In this document: piece after piece, positions 1-11,589 of the stretch
How the letters are laid out: every line of letters starts with the position of its first letter
Position numbering within the stretch: the first letter of the stretch is position 1
Source: Stenopsyche tienmushanensis
Lineage: Eukaryota > Arthropoda > Insecta > Trichoptera > Stenopsychidae
Direction of reading: 5' to 3'
DNA: 64,000 nt
Assembly (NCBI GenBank): GCA_008973525.1
Contig: WACJ01000010.1
Coordinates: 186,001-250,000, forward strand
Notes under the pieces: model-generated
The model's input: only the letters and a program-made list of their open reading frames with translations
Databases searched by the model: none
Told to the model about the DNA's origin: nothing
Program-made: the position numbers and the translations under genes

Positions 1-1576
1 ATTCATTTTTAATCCATACGAAACGCTATGGATACTCAATAATCATTTTGCAAACACGTATAATATTTGACAGATCTCGTTTGGGAATTAAATCCATGGT
101 TTTCCCATGCAGTTTTTCATTTGAGTGACTGTAATTTAATAAACCGTTTCAAATGACAAAAAAACATTGGGATTACAACTCAAACGAAACCCTGTATATG
201 TACATATTATATGTTGTAACATTGAATTTAATAATTAGCATTTTATTTTGCGCTGTTTTCTTTTAATCTATAGAAGCCATTGTTGACATAATTAAACAAA
301 TAAATGAAATAACAAGGAACCGAATGAATTTAAACAATTTTGGCCATACAATTTGAAGCATTTTGTTAATCAATTCATCCCTTAAATTTACTTTGGCGCA
401 TAATGCTTATTATGACTTCCTTTTGATACCGCTATTTCTGTATATAGTCCAATGAGTAATTAAATTTATCAATCGCAAACAATATATTCATTGTTATAAT
501 CCTGAAATCCAAGAAATTTTGCTTTAAATTGGTGGCACAATACGTTGAATTATTAATTATTAGGGATTTCTTTATGGCATCATAAACGTATTTTAATATC
601 AAGTGGTGTTTTAATATTAAATATCCACCAAATAAATTATGATGATGTACAATGTCAACTTTTCGCAATATCATCCAAAAAAGATCCTTTAAAAGATTTT
701 GATACATTTATTCTATAATTACTTTCAAAAGACACCTCATTTGAGGAATATCTTCAATCGAATTTCTTTCTCATTAAATTGGTCAATCTTAAATTTCAGC
801 TTGTATGAAGGGTTAGATCTTACGTAAATAATTATTTTCTCGCATGCTGAAATACATTAAATATTGAACACTACTCGTACACAAATATTGATTTTATAAT
901 TCGGCCAATTTGGGGAGATTCACTGTTTTTTTATTTAAAAAAAAACACTGAAATTCCCATGAAACTATTATTTTCACATGAGCAAAAATGCACTAGAATA
1001 TACATATTAAATTGCGCCACGCGAATAACCAAATAACGAAGTATACATTTAATACTTTATTGGGTTAAATAATAGTAAAAATAACCATCACAAAAATATA
1101 TATGCAGCAAAAAAGACAGACTAAAGCGTAAATAGAAGGAAAATTTAATTAGTAGCAATGAAAAAAATCATTAAAATAAAATTAGTTTTTATTTCAAAAT
1201 CATGCGGAATTGGGACACTTCAATTTTTTAAGATCTTCATGCAAATCACCCTGAAAAATTAATTTTACCCGCCTTTCCTTATGAATATTGCATCACAAAT
1301 CAAAATTTTATGGGTATTTTCTCGCTTTATAATGATTTAAATAGTAACATCTGCAGGTCGCTAATACATTTTCAAACCAAGAAAAAAATATGACTTCTTA
1401 CGAAATAATATTATTTTCGAGTGTTCCCATAGATGCTCAAGCGATTTTTTCATCCCTCATTCAATTTTATCTCATCGTAAGCAGTATTTTTATGAAATAG
1501 TTTGTCTATGACGCTTGTCTTCATTTTTATCAATTGCATACCAGTTATAATTTTGGTCCGATCAAGTATTATAGAC
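1..1576. other. AT-rich sequence, no gene seen
   Basis: AT-rich DNA with homopolymer runs. The only ORF of note (91 codons, minus strand, 432-707) has low-complexity composition and resembles no family I know. No repeat or RNA gene was recognised. Confidence 0.5.
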
Positions 1577-1591
1577 TGAACGCTGACAGCA

Positions 1592-1797
1592 TAAATTGAG
1601 GATCATCCAACATATGTGGATAGTTTAATAGTTGTGTTCTAGTGTGTTTCCGGACTATGATTATGACAGTCTGGCGACTGAGTGCCGTTAGGTTTAGTAG
1701 TTCCGTTTCAGTCGCCAGACTGTCATAATCATAGCCCAGACACACACCAGAACACAACTATTAAATTATCCACATATGTTAGATGACCCTCAATTTA
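1592..1797. repeat. Large inverted repeat (90-bp arms, 26-bp loop)
   Basis: The left arm 1592-1681 and right arm 1708-1797 are reverse complements over 90 bp with 7 differences by hand alignment, around a 26-nt spacer (1682-1707). Weaker complementarity continues outward to about 1578 and 1808. Six of the seven differences are transitions. Read as a minus-strand RNA, five of them become G-U wobbles, so that transcript would fold into a nearly continuous 90-bp stem. It could be a foldback MITE or a hairpin-RNA locus. No transposase or clear target duplication was seen. The 62-codon minus-strand ORF here is a by-product of the palindrome. Confidence 0.85.
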
Positions 1798-1811
1798 TAC
1801 TGCAAGTTCTC

Positions 1812-4800
1812 GGTATATATAATAATGTGTTAATATCTGGGCTGTAATTTCTAATTTTAATCCAGAAAAAATAGAAGCTTCAACGATAAGTTAAATTGGA
1901 GAATAACTTCTATGAATTACTGATTTGAAACTATAATTTAAATAAAAATTGAAAGCAATAGAAATGCATCACATGGAAATCTTTTATCCATAAAAAATTG
2001 TTCTATGGAGATCGTTTTTATCCGATTTTTCTAATAAAATATAACAATATAAATTGCCATGGACTATGATGTCCTCATAGTAGTCCTTTCTTTTGTTGAG
2101 GCAACTATATAGTTGTTTGAAATGCATCACTCTCTAAATTTTCATTTCCTACAATTTCAAGCTTATCCCATGGAAATCATCTCTTTACGGCCCTTTGTTG
2201 TATTCAGCCGCATTTGTTCTGAAAGTAAATTCGTATTGCTTCCAAGATATATGCACTTCAAAGATATTTGAGTTTATCAATGGGTTTTGTGAACTCATTC
2301 CGGTCCGCTCAATTGAAAACACGCATTTCACGCGATAGCGCATATTTTGTAGTTTGAGCTTTTAATACACAAAAAAAGATTTAGACATGTAAGATCCATG
2401 CTTTTTATCCTGTTATCATTATTTATGTTTTTATAACATTTGATTTATCACTTTTTTGTATTTTATATTACTATATCGAAATAATTATTTGCAGATTGCA
2501 AGATACTCGGAAATTTAATTTACAACTGCGTATGGTACAAAGAAAGTATTATTTAGCAAATTCTTCAAAACTCAAACATTTTATACGAAACAAAGCGGTC
2601 CGAAATATGTTAAGATGTTATGAACAAATCATTCCTTGGACGACTCTTTGATTTATCCGAAATCCACATCATCTGATTGTTTTCCGCCCATTTGTATTTC
2701 ATGGAATCAATATCGCGCTTATACATAAGACATAGCCGAATATCTGGATTGGATATCTTTAGATGTATCGAAGTAAATATTTGAGTGCGTTCTGAACGAT
2801 CGAGAAGTTCGTAAAACTGTTTGCGCGTGTATTATGTGTATTAGTCCCTACGTCTTATTCCCGTTGTAATCCTTCGGGGGCGTATAAAATATTTTCATAT
2901 CAGTCTAAGGAATCCATCTTATGAGTGGTTCCCTCAAAAGAGGACCCATGAATTTTATATGCGCGGCATGTAATGTTCGGGAGAATCCCCGTGTATTTTA
3001 TGAACGAATCCGTTATTTCGGTAGGATCAAAGTTTGCAAATCCTTTTGTCTTGTACGAAACAGAATTTATTTATTTTGCCCGAGACGGAATCGCGGCAGG
3101 ATTTACACCCGCGATCTTCCTTGATTCCTGGAACAAGGCACTGAAATGACGTGGGTTCTATATTAGCCATTAGACAAATCCCATATTTATTCGCTACCGA
3201 ATAGACCCTCCCTTATAGTCGACTTTGTACGTCATGTTTTTCGGTAAAATTTTGTATCTTATTGCTGAAAAAGAACAGTATGAGACATAGAAGCACTCAA
3301 TACATAAAATACTTTGATTTTATTTCTGGATATTCAATCTCCGATCATGTATTTGAGAGTTTCTTATAATGCTATTGTTTTATAATTTCGACCAAATGTT
3401 AATAAAGCAGATCAATTTATGGACTCTTGTTATGAAAATTCAGATTTAAATCCAGATTGTGAATCCAAAATAAAATCATCACACCAACAAATTTTTTCAT
3501 TCGTTCAAGACTCATTTTCAAGTTGATTTCCTATATCTAAAAAGGAATTATTAAGGAAATATTCTATGGAGATTTATCATTTAAATCCGAACAAAACCAC
3601 TAAAAAGTAAAAAACTTATGATTAAATGTTTTAATATTACAATTAGCATTTAAATGATAATATAAGGCTGGGATGACACTGTAGATTTAAATTGTAATAA
3701 TGACGAAGAAGCATATATTTTCCTTAAAATAAATGCATTTGAGTTCATCTTAATTAATATACAAATATATTTGAGCTATAGATGCTCTTATACCCTTAAA
3801 AAATGTTTTTGAAATGCACGTCAAACCCCAGATACAATTTGTCTTTTTATTTTTATTCTAAAAATATCAACTGAAATGGTAGGATATCTTATACATCATG
3901 CTATATTATGTAGCAACTTACATTCAATTAAAAGAAAGATCCTCTAAAGTGTGCCCTTGTGCTACTGAGTGTCATGTGGTAGCAATATTTGTACCATACA
4001 AAGGACATTCAAGAACGTCTGCTGCAATTTCCTCCATATCTGTTTCACTATATCAATAGTATAGAACCTGCCTTTGTCATGAAAAAATAGTGTTTATCTT
4101 TTTCTAACAGATCACTTTGGTACGCAACATTAAATTGGTTCAATTGGAATTGGTTCATTGAGAAAACCCACATACAAAATGTTTCATGAATCCCAAAAAA
4201 ATACAAAGGCAAATTATAAAATGTTTTTTCGTAATTGCGAAAAATTCCAATATCTCAGTAGAAGCGTTAGTATAATTTCAAAAGGATACTTGGATGAAAT
4301 TAGACAAATAGACCTTAAAGCTGCTTTTTTTTCAATTTGACAGCAGACAAAACATGAAAATATCATGGATATATTAGGTCCAGAATATTAATATGAAACT
4401 TCGTCGATTGCCAAAAATTTTATTATAAAAATATTCGGTTTAAGTTCTATTAACAAAGCTGAATAGATTCCTCTCATTCTACCTGAAATATCTACTAAAA
4501 CAATCATAAAAATTGTTTATTTAAATATTAAAGGAATTTTATTGTTAGAATTTATAACACAGAAGATAATCATAACTTTCTTTAGAAATGCCATAGCTTT
4601 GATGAAAGAGAACATATGAGAAAAGATTTCAGAAGTATATAATAATTTACAAATGTGGATTCCAACAATTAACCCACTTATCATAAAGTTCAGAGTCATT
4701 TTCCTCAGATTTTCTCTAATGACTACCTTATAATATAGTATATTTTAATAAGATAATAAGCCATTTGCCATTATATTACTAATTTATTCTGCTTGAAATC

Positions 4801-6570
4801 TTCTTTCGATGGTATACCATATATATATAATACATATAATTGATCTTCATAGAAGACTATTTCATGAACAAAGAAGTTTCATATGGTTGATTTTCATTAT
4901 AATAGATAAATATATTTAAATAAAAATATTCAGATAGGAGTAGATTATTACGAATTAATTATTCATAGATCTGCCCAGCTTGAATCATAGTCATTTATAC
5001 AATGAATATTTAAATTCATAATTTAGCATTGAAACGGTCATTATAAAGTCCAAGAACAAATATTTTATAATTATTTAGTCTAATTTTCAATTATAATATT
5101 ATCATCCATGAACCACTGATATTTATTGCGTTTCTATTAAATTCTTCGCAATTCCAAAAAGCAATATTTTGCGCATTAGAATGCAGAAGATGCATTAATT
5201 AACATGCACAATGACGATCGATGACTCTAAATAACTCAATACACAGCAAAATCGATAACTTACGGTCCAGCTTAAATAGAAGAGATGGTGTTCATCTCGA
5301 AGAGCCTTTCGCTTCAAATAAATATGGATTTATATTTCCTGTCGGCATTCTCCATTATCTTCCATCATTGAGTTGCGTGGCTTAGATTTTTCTACTTTAA
5401 ATATTCACATTGGTATTCAAAGAAATTGGAAATATTTAATTCAAAGGAATTTGATACAAATAAGATATTCCACATATAATACACAAATAAAGTATATCTT
5501 GAGAAAACGTGTAATTTTAAATGTGATATATTTTACGACTGCAATAAAAGCGTCAAACAATTGCCTTATCTCAAAAGGAATTCTGCCACCATAAAAACCT
5601 GAAACATCAAATTTTCTTCAAGAATGAACAAATCTTGCAATTTATAATTCAAAATGTTAAGTTTATGGTCCTGGAGAGCAGCAACATTGAATATCACACA
5701 AATTTCGCTAAGCAAACATTGCGAAGCCGATGAATTTTTATTTCCATATTTTATTATGGAAAAAGCAAAGATGAATGAAATGTATTATTTGAGCGTTGAC
5801 TTTAATTTTATGTCGGCTTATATACATCCATTGCTTTGTGTTTTGTGGTTTTTTTTTTTGTTGCTTCAAACAGTTGAGAAAAACATCAAGGGGCGTGGAA
5901 AAAAAGCCTTTTCCATGTTTATGGATTAAGAGGCATGTTTTACAGACCCGTTTTATACGAATGCGTATTTTTTACAAATTTGTTTTCTTTTATGGGGACT
6001 TAAAGGAGTACGCTCGGTTTATTTCGGTAACCTATAAAATTTGAATCAAGATTTCACCCCCTTCGCCCTGAATATTTTGCAAATGTATCCATGTAACATA
6101 CGCATTGTCATAATAGCTGTTAAACATCAAGCATACTAACGAAGGTATTCTACCTTTTTGTAATCATTTACAAACTAATTTCATTTGTAATCTGCAATAA
6201 TGAAGTTTGTAGTTGTAATTTTCTTTGTCTTTGAATACCCTGCTCATATTTAAACGTAGATGCCTACTGCTCCTTGTTCTCTACTAGATTAATCAGCTTC
6301 TCCGTTTTAATTTAGTCCAATCCCAAAATCATGAAATCTTTTTACTTTCAAATCACCAAATGCTTTTTATTTTGTCTTTTAAAAATAATTGAAGAACGCA
6401 CTTCTGCGGACGATAAATCACATATCCGATGTATTCAATTTTGCGAATTTTCAATCGAGACTATTGGTTTTCGTTCAACATCTGTAGGACTATCTCAGCC
6501 TTTGTAACCTTTTGCCATTTTTATTGTCTACTCGATCTTTTTTGATGGATATAGATTTGGTTTTATTTAT
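1812..6570. other. AT-rich sequence, no gene seen
   Basis: Mostly low-complexity AT-rich DNA. A stretch at about 2640-3240 has more balanced composition and a 67-codon plus-strand ORF (2921-3124), but no recognisable domain. Other ORFs of 60-91 codons (4158, 5373, 5654, 5796) are low-complexity. A short piece near 3443-3475 resembles the SINE box-B region described at 49690-49855. Confidence 0.45.
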
Positions 6571-6975
6571 TACTAGTTGGTACCCGGCGCGTTGCTGTCA
6601 CTGAAGTAATAATTCTGAAACTATTGTTTGAAATTGAATGATTTATAAGCGAAAAGTATAAATAATTTTAATTTTACACAAAACAAACATTGATTTTTAT
6701 ATATAAGATCTACTGTCAGCTAATTGTACTATACCTATATTATTTGAGAAAGTGCAAACAATAAGTTGTTAAAGTTTTATTGCAATCGAATGAACGGTAT
6801 GGCAGCGCATAAAATACGAACAAACATTTTTATTTTTATTTTTGTATATTAGACTATGCCTATATTACCCGCAAAATGCTTAGCAATAAGTGAACGAAGT
6901 TTTATCGCAATTCGATGAACGGTATGGCAGTGCATTTCGTACGAACAAACAAGAATTAATTTTTATATATAAGAT
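6571..6975 (+). repeat. Dispersed repeat family A, copy 1
   Basis: Begins with TACTAGTTGGTACCCGGCGC and ends near an AT-rich ATATATAAGAT. The body holds two related sub-repeats, each with a motif close to ATGAACGGTATGGCAGCGCA followed by CGAACAAAC. Related copies lie at 19341, 31914 and, inverted, 49255. It looks like a non-autonomous mobile element with two internal sub-repeats. No TIRs, poly(A) tail or coding sequence were seen, so the class (Helitron-like, non-LTR 3' end, other) is open. Confidence 0.7.
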
Positions 6976-7149
6976 TATACATCAATCACCAATTTCGATA
7001 GGCGTCATTCACCAGTATCAACATTGATAGATATTTCTTTGGACTAATCTAACATAATAGGATTTTTGGCTAGCTTTTTGATCGCGACGTTTCCATTGTT
7101 GTTGCGACAGTTATCTATTGCCGCGTTGTTTGGCTGCAGAAATCACACA

Positions 7150-7290
7150 CTAGAATTGTTGCAGTGTTTTAGGTCCCAGACTTTTAGTGTGAAGGTTCTG
7201 GTTTAAATCCACAATGTGAACAAAATTTGAGAAATCAAATATATTAACATTTCCGATTGATTCTATGAGTGACTGATAATTTTTCCACTT
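7150..7290 (+). repeat. tRNA-derived SINE fragment (family B)
   Basis: Contains a degraded box B (GGTTCTGGTTTAAATCC) preceded by a remnant tRNA-like head. The downstream body matches that of the copy at 49690-49855, with shared wording around ATATTAACATTT and GATTGAT. It is diverged and probably old. Confidence 0.5.
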
Positions 7291-7439
7291 ACTCATAAAC
7301 TGTCTCTCTCCAAAAATTCCCATTCAAATCATTTTATTCTTAGTTTTCGTAGAAGTCCAAGTTCCACACGTAGAAGACGAATGGGATATTATCATATTTT
7401 AGAACCATTAACAATGCTTTCAAAAGTGTTCAAAAATTT

Positions 7440-8693
7440 GTTTGACTGATTTTGACTTTAAGCTATATCTTCTTTTAAAAGGCCAAAATCGCCAAAATTG
7501 TCCTGAATTTCACTCTTCTCGGTTCTCAAGCCTTTACATGGTGACATCTAAACACTGAAAAGCTTCAGAATGTGTAGGTCCAATATCTCCCCTCTTGTAA
7601 ATCTCTTCTTCGTCTTCTCAATTTTGTTCTTATGGGGCAGATATTTCTTTAATTATTTCCTCATCATTTAAAATTTGGAACATAAGATCATTTGGAACAC
7701 ATTTTGCACATATAGAAATTTACGCTATTGCTTCCGCAATGTCTTCTATATCAGATTCTATCGCGTTACTGGAACTTACTAAATGTCTTTTCAGAATTTT
7801 GTTCCACGATTTTTACAAGTTGACACATCTAAAGAATTCCTACTATCTACTGCGATGTAGCAACAATATTTTTAATTTATTTTCTATGTAAACGTTTGAA
7901 TTTTTCCATTACACCCTGATCCATCCGTTGTATAATTACTACCAACGTGCCATTTGGTGGAAGAAATTTTCAGCGATCTGATTTAAACTTTCTATAGATG
8001 GGTGGAACAGTGCATTGTCTAATAACAATATTTTTTTCTTCTTTTATCCATGGAGTTTTGATATTTTTTCACTTCTGATATGAACTGCTTTTCATACCAT
8101 CATTTTAAAACTTCACCATTCATCTAAGCTTTTTTCTGATGATCATATTCAACTGGAAGACTTTTGATATTTTTAAAGCTTCTGGGGTTCTTTTATTTTC
8201 TAATGACAAGCAGTGGCAGTCTGTGTCAGCCTGCTGCATTGCAATTGCATTGTTTATAACTCTTCGTAGAGTCCTTCCTTCTCCACAAATAGTTTCAATG
8301 CGTCAATGAATGTGTTTGCTGAAGGTATGTCAGCAGAAAGTTTCTCCATGAATTTAAAGTTCCTTGATACCATGTCTTCCTTTGAATTTATCAAGCCCGC
8401 CCGAACTTTGAAGGTGGAGTCTCCATTTAATTCTGTATAAAAAATATTACTTTTTCACGCAGAAATGGATCAGATATTGGCTGTTTAATTGATCGTCTTT
8501 GTATGAGCTACGTAAAAATACCCTTTTCAACTTCTGCATTTCCTGATTTTTTCATAACTTTTCACCCTGAGCTTCCATCTTCTGATAATAAAAAAAATAG
8601 TAAACTTCATAATATGAAATCTATCACGTACGTGAGCAAAATTTATTTATTTAAAATTTATTTTGAACAATCCAAATAATCGAGGTTCTACTG
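7440..8693 (-). pseudogene. Tigger/pogo-type DNA transposon relic, copy 1
   Basis: On the minus strand the broken reading frames give several pieces of a pogo/Tigger transposase in order: a GKSKNPRCFK-like segment, a stretch resembling YDHQKKAWMNGEVLKWWYEK, LLLLDNALFHPSIESLNQ with the DNA-H/PSH part of the DDE/D core, then a PPNGT...MDQGV block. These are hallmarks of the DDE_1 (CENP-B/jerky/Tigger) family, whose full proteins run to about 500 residues. Stops and frameshifts interrupt every block, so it is dead. The element's 5' TIR end is visible at 8669-8693 (AATCGAGGTTCTACTG, followed by TA). The other TIR is missing, so the 3' end of the element is truncated near 7440. The region is alignable to the shorter copy at 37394-38453. 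Confidence 0.8.
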
Positions 8694-9961
8694 TATCTTC
8701 TATACTCTTTAAAGATGCAATTTAGCGAAAAAATTGTAGGATGTAGTAGGATTTCTGACGACACACATAAACATCGATAATTAGCTTTGAAGAACCTAAA
8801 AATATCAAACTTTGAATGTTGACATTGAAACAGTATTACACAAAATAAGTTCACAGATATTATCTTTGATGAAAATATACAGTTCTTTCATATCGTGAAA
8901 ATCAGTATGGTTTCGAATTAAAATAATTCATCTATTTTAACTTATTAAAGTATGTTATTTTCAAAATTGATTTACTTATTTTTAATAACACAAAATATAG
9001 TTCTGACGAGAAAATAAATACAAAAATGTGGTCGATTAAATATTCAGACTTAATATATACAATAGCCCCATCCTCCTGTACATTGTATTGATTGGGGTAA
9101 CCGTTCAATCACCGCTCTGTAAAATACTTCCAGCAATCCGCCTCAACTATCCATCTTCTAAAAAGATAGCACACACTTTTCAATTTTGCCGATAAAACAC
9201 GAAATGGGTGGTGCCAGCCATCTACTAACCAGAAGATATGTATCCGTGTTTCAACAGTCTTGTACACGCGGCCCTGAGAAATAGACCTCCCATTTTAAAT
9301 TGTTGTATCGCGCCCAACTTTTCACATTTACACTGACATCAGACTTGTGTTTTTTTACAATCTTCACACGCTTCGAAAACTTTATCTTTGGAAAGTTTTC
9401 ATGGCACCTATTCAATATCTCTAGCAATAAAAAAAATGCTTCAAATATACAACCATTCGAGGTGGAATCACTTTATAAAGATTATTTTTAATCATAAACA
9501 TGCGATCTAAACCTTATTTTAATTGTATTCATCATTAAATTAACAACGTGATCTTCAAAATCAATTGCTTTTTAAACAGCAACCATGCGTGTTACACAGA
9601 TTAATGTGCGTACACAAAGATCATGCACTATGTTCAAGCAAACAAATCTCTAAAAACGATTAAATTTTAAATAACTCAATAGATGATTTTGAAGACTAAG
9701 ATCTATTCTGCTTCAAATACGATACTTCAAATAGATCCAATACTTAATCTTAACACTTTATATGCGGGGCTGATTTAACTCGACGTTACATAAGGCGAAT
9801 TTTGTGGACAGCCACGCATAATAATTTTTTTAATTCCCAAACTAAAAACTGAACATATTTATTTAAGTATGTATATATATAATCATAACCTTGCATTGCT
9901 AATATATTTTTCTATAAAATATTATTTATTCATTAATTAAATTTGCTGTTCATTCATTATA
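8694..9961. other. No gene or repeat recognised
   Basis: AT-rich spacer. The stretch 9070-9300 is less AT-rich but gives only short ORFs (63 codons at 9300-9491) without recognisable motifs. Confidence 0.4.
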
Positions 9962-10002
9962 TTGGAAACTATCAAACGGGCGTTAGGGCTCCCCGAAACC
10001 AG

Positions 10003-10329
10003 ATGGAAACAAAACGCGACTCAATCTTCGAGAAACATAATCACACATTCGGAGATGGATCAACTAATGAAAAAAATGCTCAATATCAGTTCCAAAAAAT
10101 TCGTTCTGGCGGTTTGAGTATCGTCAGCAAGCCTCGAGGAAGATCATCGGCCCACATTGATAATGAAGAATTAAGGACGACTGTGGAATCCGAGATCCAT
10201 TATTTCTTCCTACAACCAGATGAAACTATAACAGCAGAGTTCTATTGTCTTGAAATTAATGTCATGCATAAGAAACCGATGAAAAAACTAGCATTGCTCA
10301 ATCGGAACGGCCCAATATTAACTGCATAA
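10003..10329 (+). pseudogene. mariner transposase, internal deletion
   Basis: The open frame (first ATG 9943, outside the TIR; the likely native start is the ATG near 10003) starts with the paired-like HTH region: [18 protein letters not shown], then [18 protein letters not shown] and [12 protein letters not shown]. It then jumps directly into the C-terminal catalytic part, [18 protein letters not shown] and LNRNGPIL. The middle of the protein, including the HRIVTGDEKW block with the first catalytic aspartate, is absent, yet the junction near 10192 keeps the frame. After 10329 the family's DNARPH-like (NARPHKASITLDKL) and HHPYSTDISPTDYYLFRN segments continue in another frame up to about 10480. 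The tail resumes after the SINE (IKDFELFINSKNEDFLKMS, stop near 10834). It cannot encode an active enzyme. The mariner assignment is firm, the subfamily is not. Confidence 0.88.
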
Positions 10330-10500
10330 TAACGCACGACCACATAAAGCCTCAATCACTCTTGACAAATTAATTTCTCTACAATATGAAATTTTACCAC
10401 ATCATCCATATTCAACAGATATTTCACCGACTGATTATTACCTTTTTCGTAATTATAAATTATTTTTAAGAGAAAAAAAATAGAATAACCAAAATGATAT

Positions 10501-10678
10501 GGTACCTGTAGGTAGTCCCGCGTAAAGCGGTTGGACTCGTAACCCGATCATCTCGGGTTCGAATCCCACAGGAGATGTGGCTGGCAACCACATTTTTAAA
10601 AACATATATATGCCATGAAAAACCATGTCAAAATGGTTGGTAATGATACCATAAAAAAGGGATCGCTAAAAGCCACCT

Positions 10679-10730
<52 letters not shown>
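10501..10730 (+). mobile_element. tRNA-derived SINE with poly(A) tail
   Basis: The head resembles a tRNA with an anticodon-loop-like CTCGTAA, closest in my reading to tRNA-Thr(CGT). A perfect Pol III box B, GGTTCGAATCC, lies at 10556-10566. A roughly 105-bp tRNA-unrelated body follows, then a pure A run of about 55 nt (10680-10734). The 10-bp sequence AAAATGATAT occurs just before the head (10491-10500) and at the end of the tail (10731-10740), a perfect target-site duplication. The intact tail and duplication point to a fairly recent insertion, into an already dead mariner. Confidence 0.93.
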
Positions 10731-10736
<6 letters not shown>

Positions 10737-10941
10737 ATATTATAAAAGATTTCGAATTGTTTATTAACTCTAAAAATGAAGATTTTTTAAAAATGTCATA
10801 TATGATTTGCCGAATCGTTGACAAAAAGTCATAGATGACAATGTAAATTATTCCGATTGAATATAATAAATAATGTGAAAAATAGCGCTTTTTGTTCTTT
10901 TAAATTTTTATTCAACGCCCGTTTCATAGTTTCCAGCCCAA

Positions 10942-11387
10942 TACATTTTTTACATGTACCTGATTAAAATCTCATTTTTCATTTTTAAAGACTAAAATCG
11001 CAAAATGACCGCAACATTTCCAGAACCTAAACCAAAATTAAATATGTTTTTAAATCTTATATAAGTGCATAGTAAGCATATTTAAATTTTAAAAATAATG
11101 AAACGTTATTTTTGTATTTACAAAAAATATATTATCTACCCTCGCATTCTGCGAGTGACAGCGAATGATGGTGAGTGTCTATTCCGGCAAACAATGTGTT
11201 AAATTATAGATCTGAAGTAGATTTTTCTCGGGAAATAATTTTTCATGTAGTCCATTTGCCTCCCCATAAGATTATGTTAGAAAAGAAATTTTAAGTAGAA
11301 AAATCTACACGAATTTATTAATTGCCTCAGTATTTAATTTTTGAGATCCTGAAAACTCATTTTGCATGATTTTAGATATAGCATAAA
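10942..11387. other. No gene or repeat recognised
   Basis: AT-rich spacer between the mariner and the TIR element. A less AT-rich patch near 11140-11200 has no identifiable content. Confidence 0.4.
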
Positions 11388-11589
11388 CAGTCAACTATTC
11401 TATAGCGTCGAGATAAGGACAACGCTATAGAAACAAAACGCTAAAGATAATTAGGCAAACATACAAAATTTGAAAGTGTTTAGATTTTTAACAAATGCAA
11501 TTAACTAACACTCCCGAGGGGGTGTATTTTATCCTTTTCTTACGTAAAAGACGCCGCAAATGAAGTAGACGCTATAGGAGGTTTGACTG
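11388..11589. mobile_element. 202-bp MITE with about 23-bp TIRs
   Basis: The left end CAGTCAACTATTCTATAGCG and the right end, read on the other strand as CAGTCAAACCTCCTATAGCG, are imperfect terminal inverted repeats. TA follows the right end. The form CAGTCAAACCTC...TATAGCG is typical of pogo/Tigger-type (Tc1/mariner superfamily) non-autonomous elements. The 202-bp body has no coding capacity. Confidence 0.75.

Larger units (their letters stand above)
9962..10941 (+). mobile_element. Internally deleted mariner with nested SINE
   Basis: TIRs about 27 bp long are visible: the left arm at 9962-9987 includes GGAAACTATCAAACGGGCGT, and the right arm at about 10913-10941 is its inverted counterpart. 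Both ends are flanked by TA, the mariner target site. The transposase reading frame is a deletion fusion (see next entry). A 240-bp block (SINE plus one copy of its target duplication) lies inside the 3' half. Without it the element is about 740 bp, well short of the usual 1.3 kb. Confidence 0.85.

Noticed and set aside
10501..10575. A functional tRNA-Thr(CGT) gene
   Set aside because: The region is followed by an unrelated body, a long poly(A) tract and a target-site duplication, and the anticodon stem pairs poorly. It is a SINE head.
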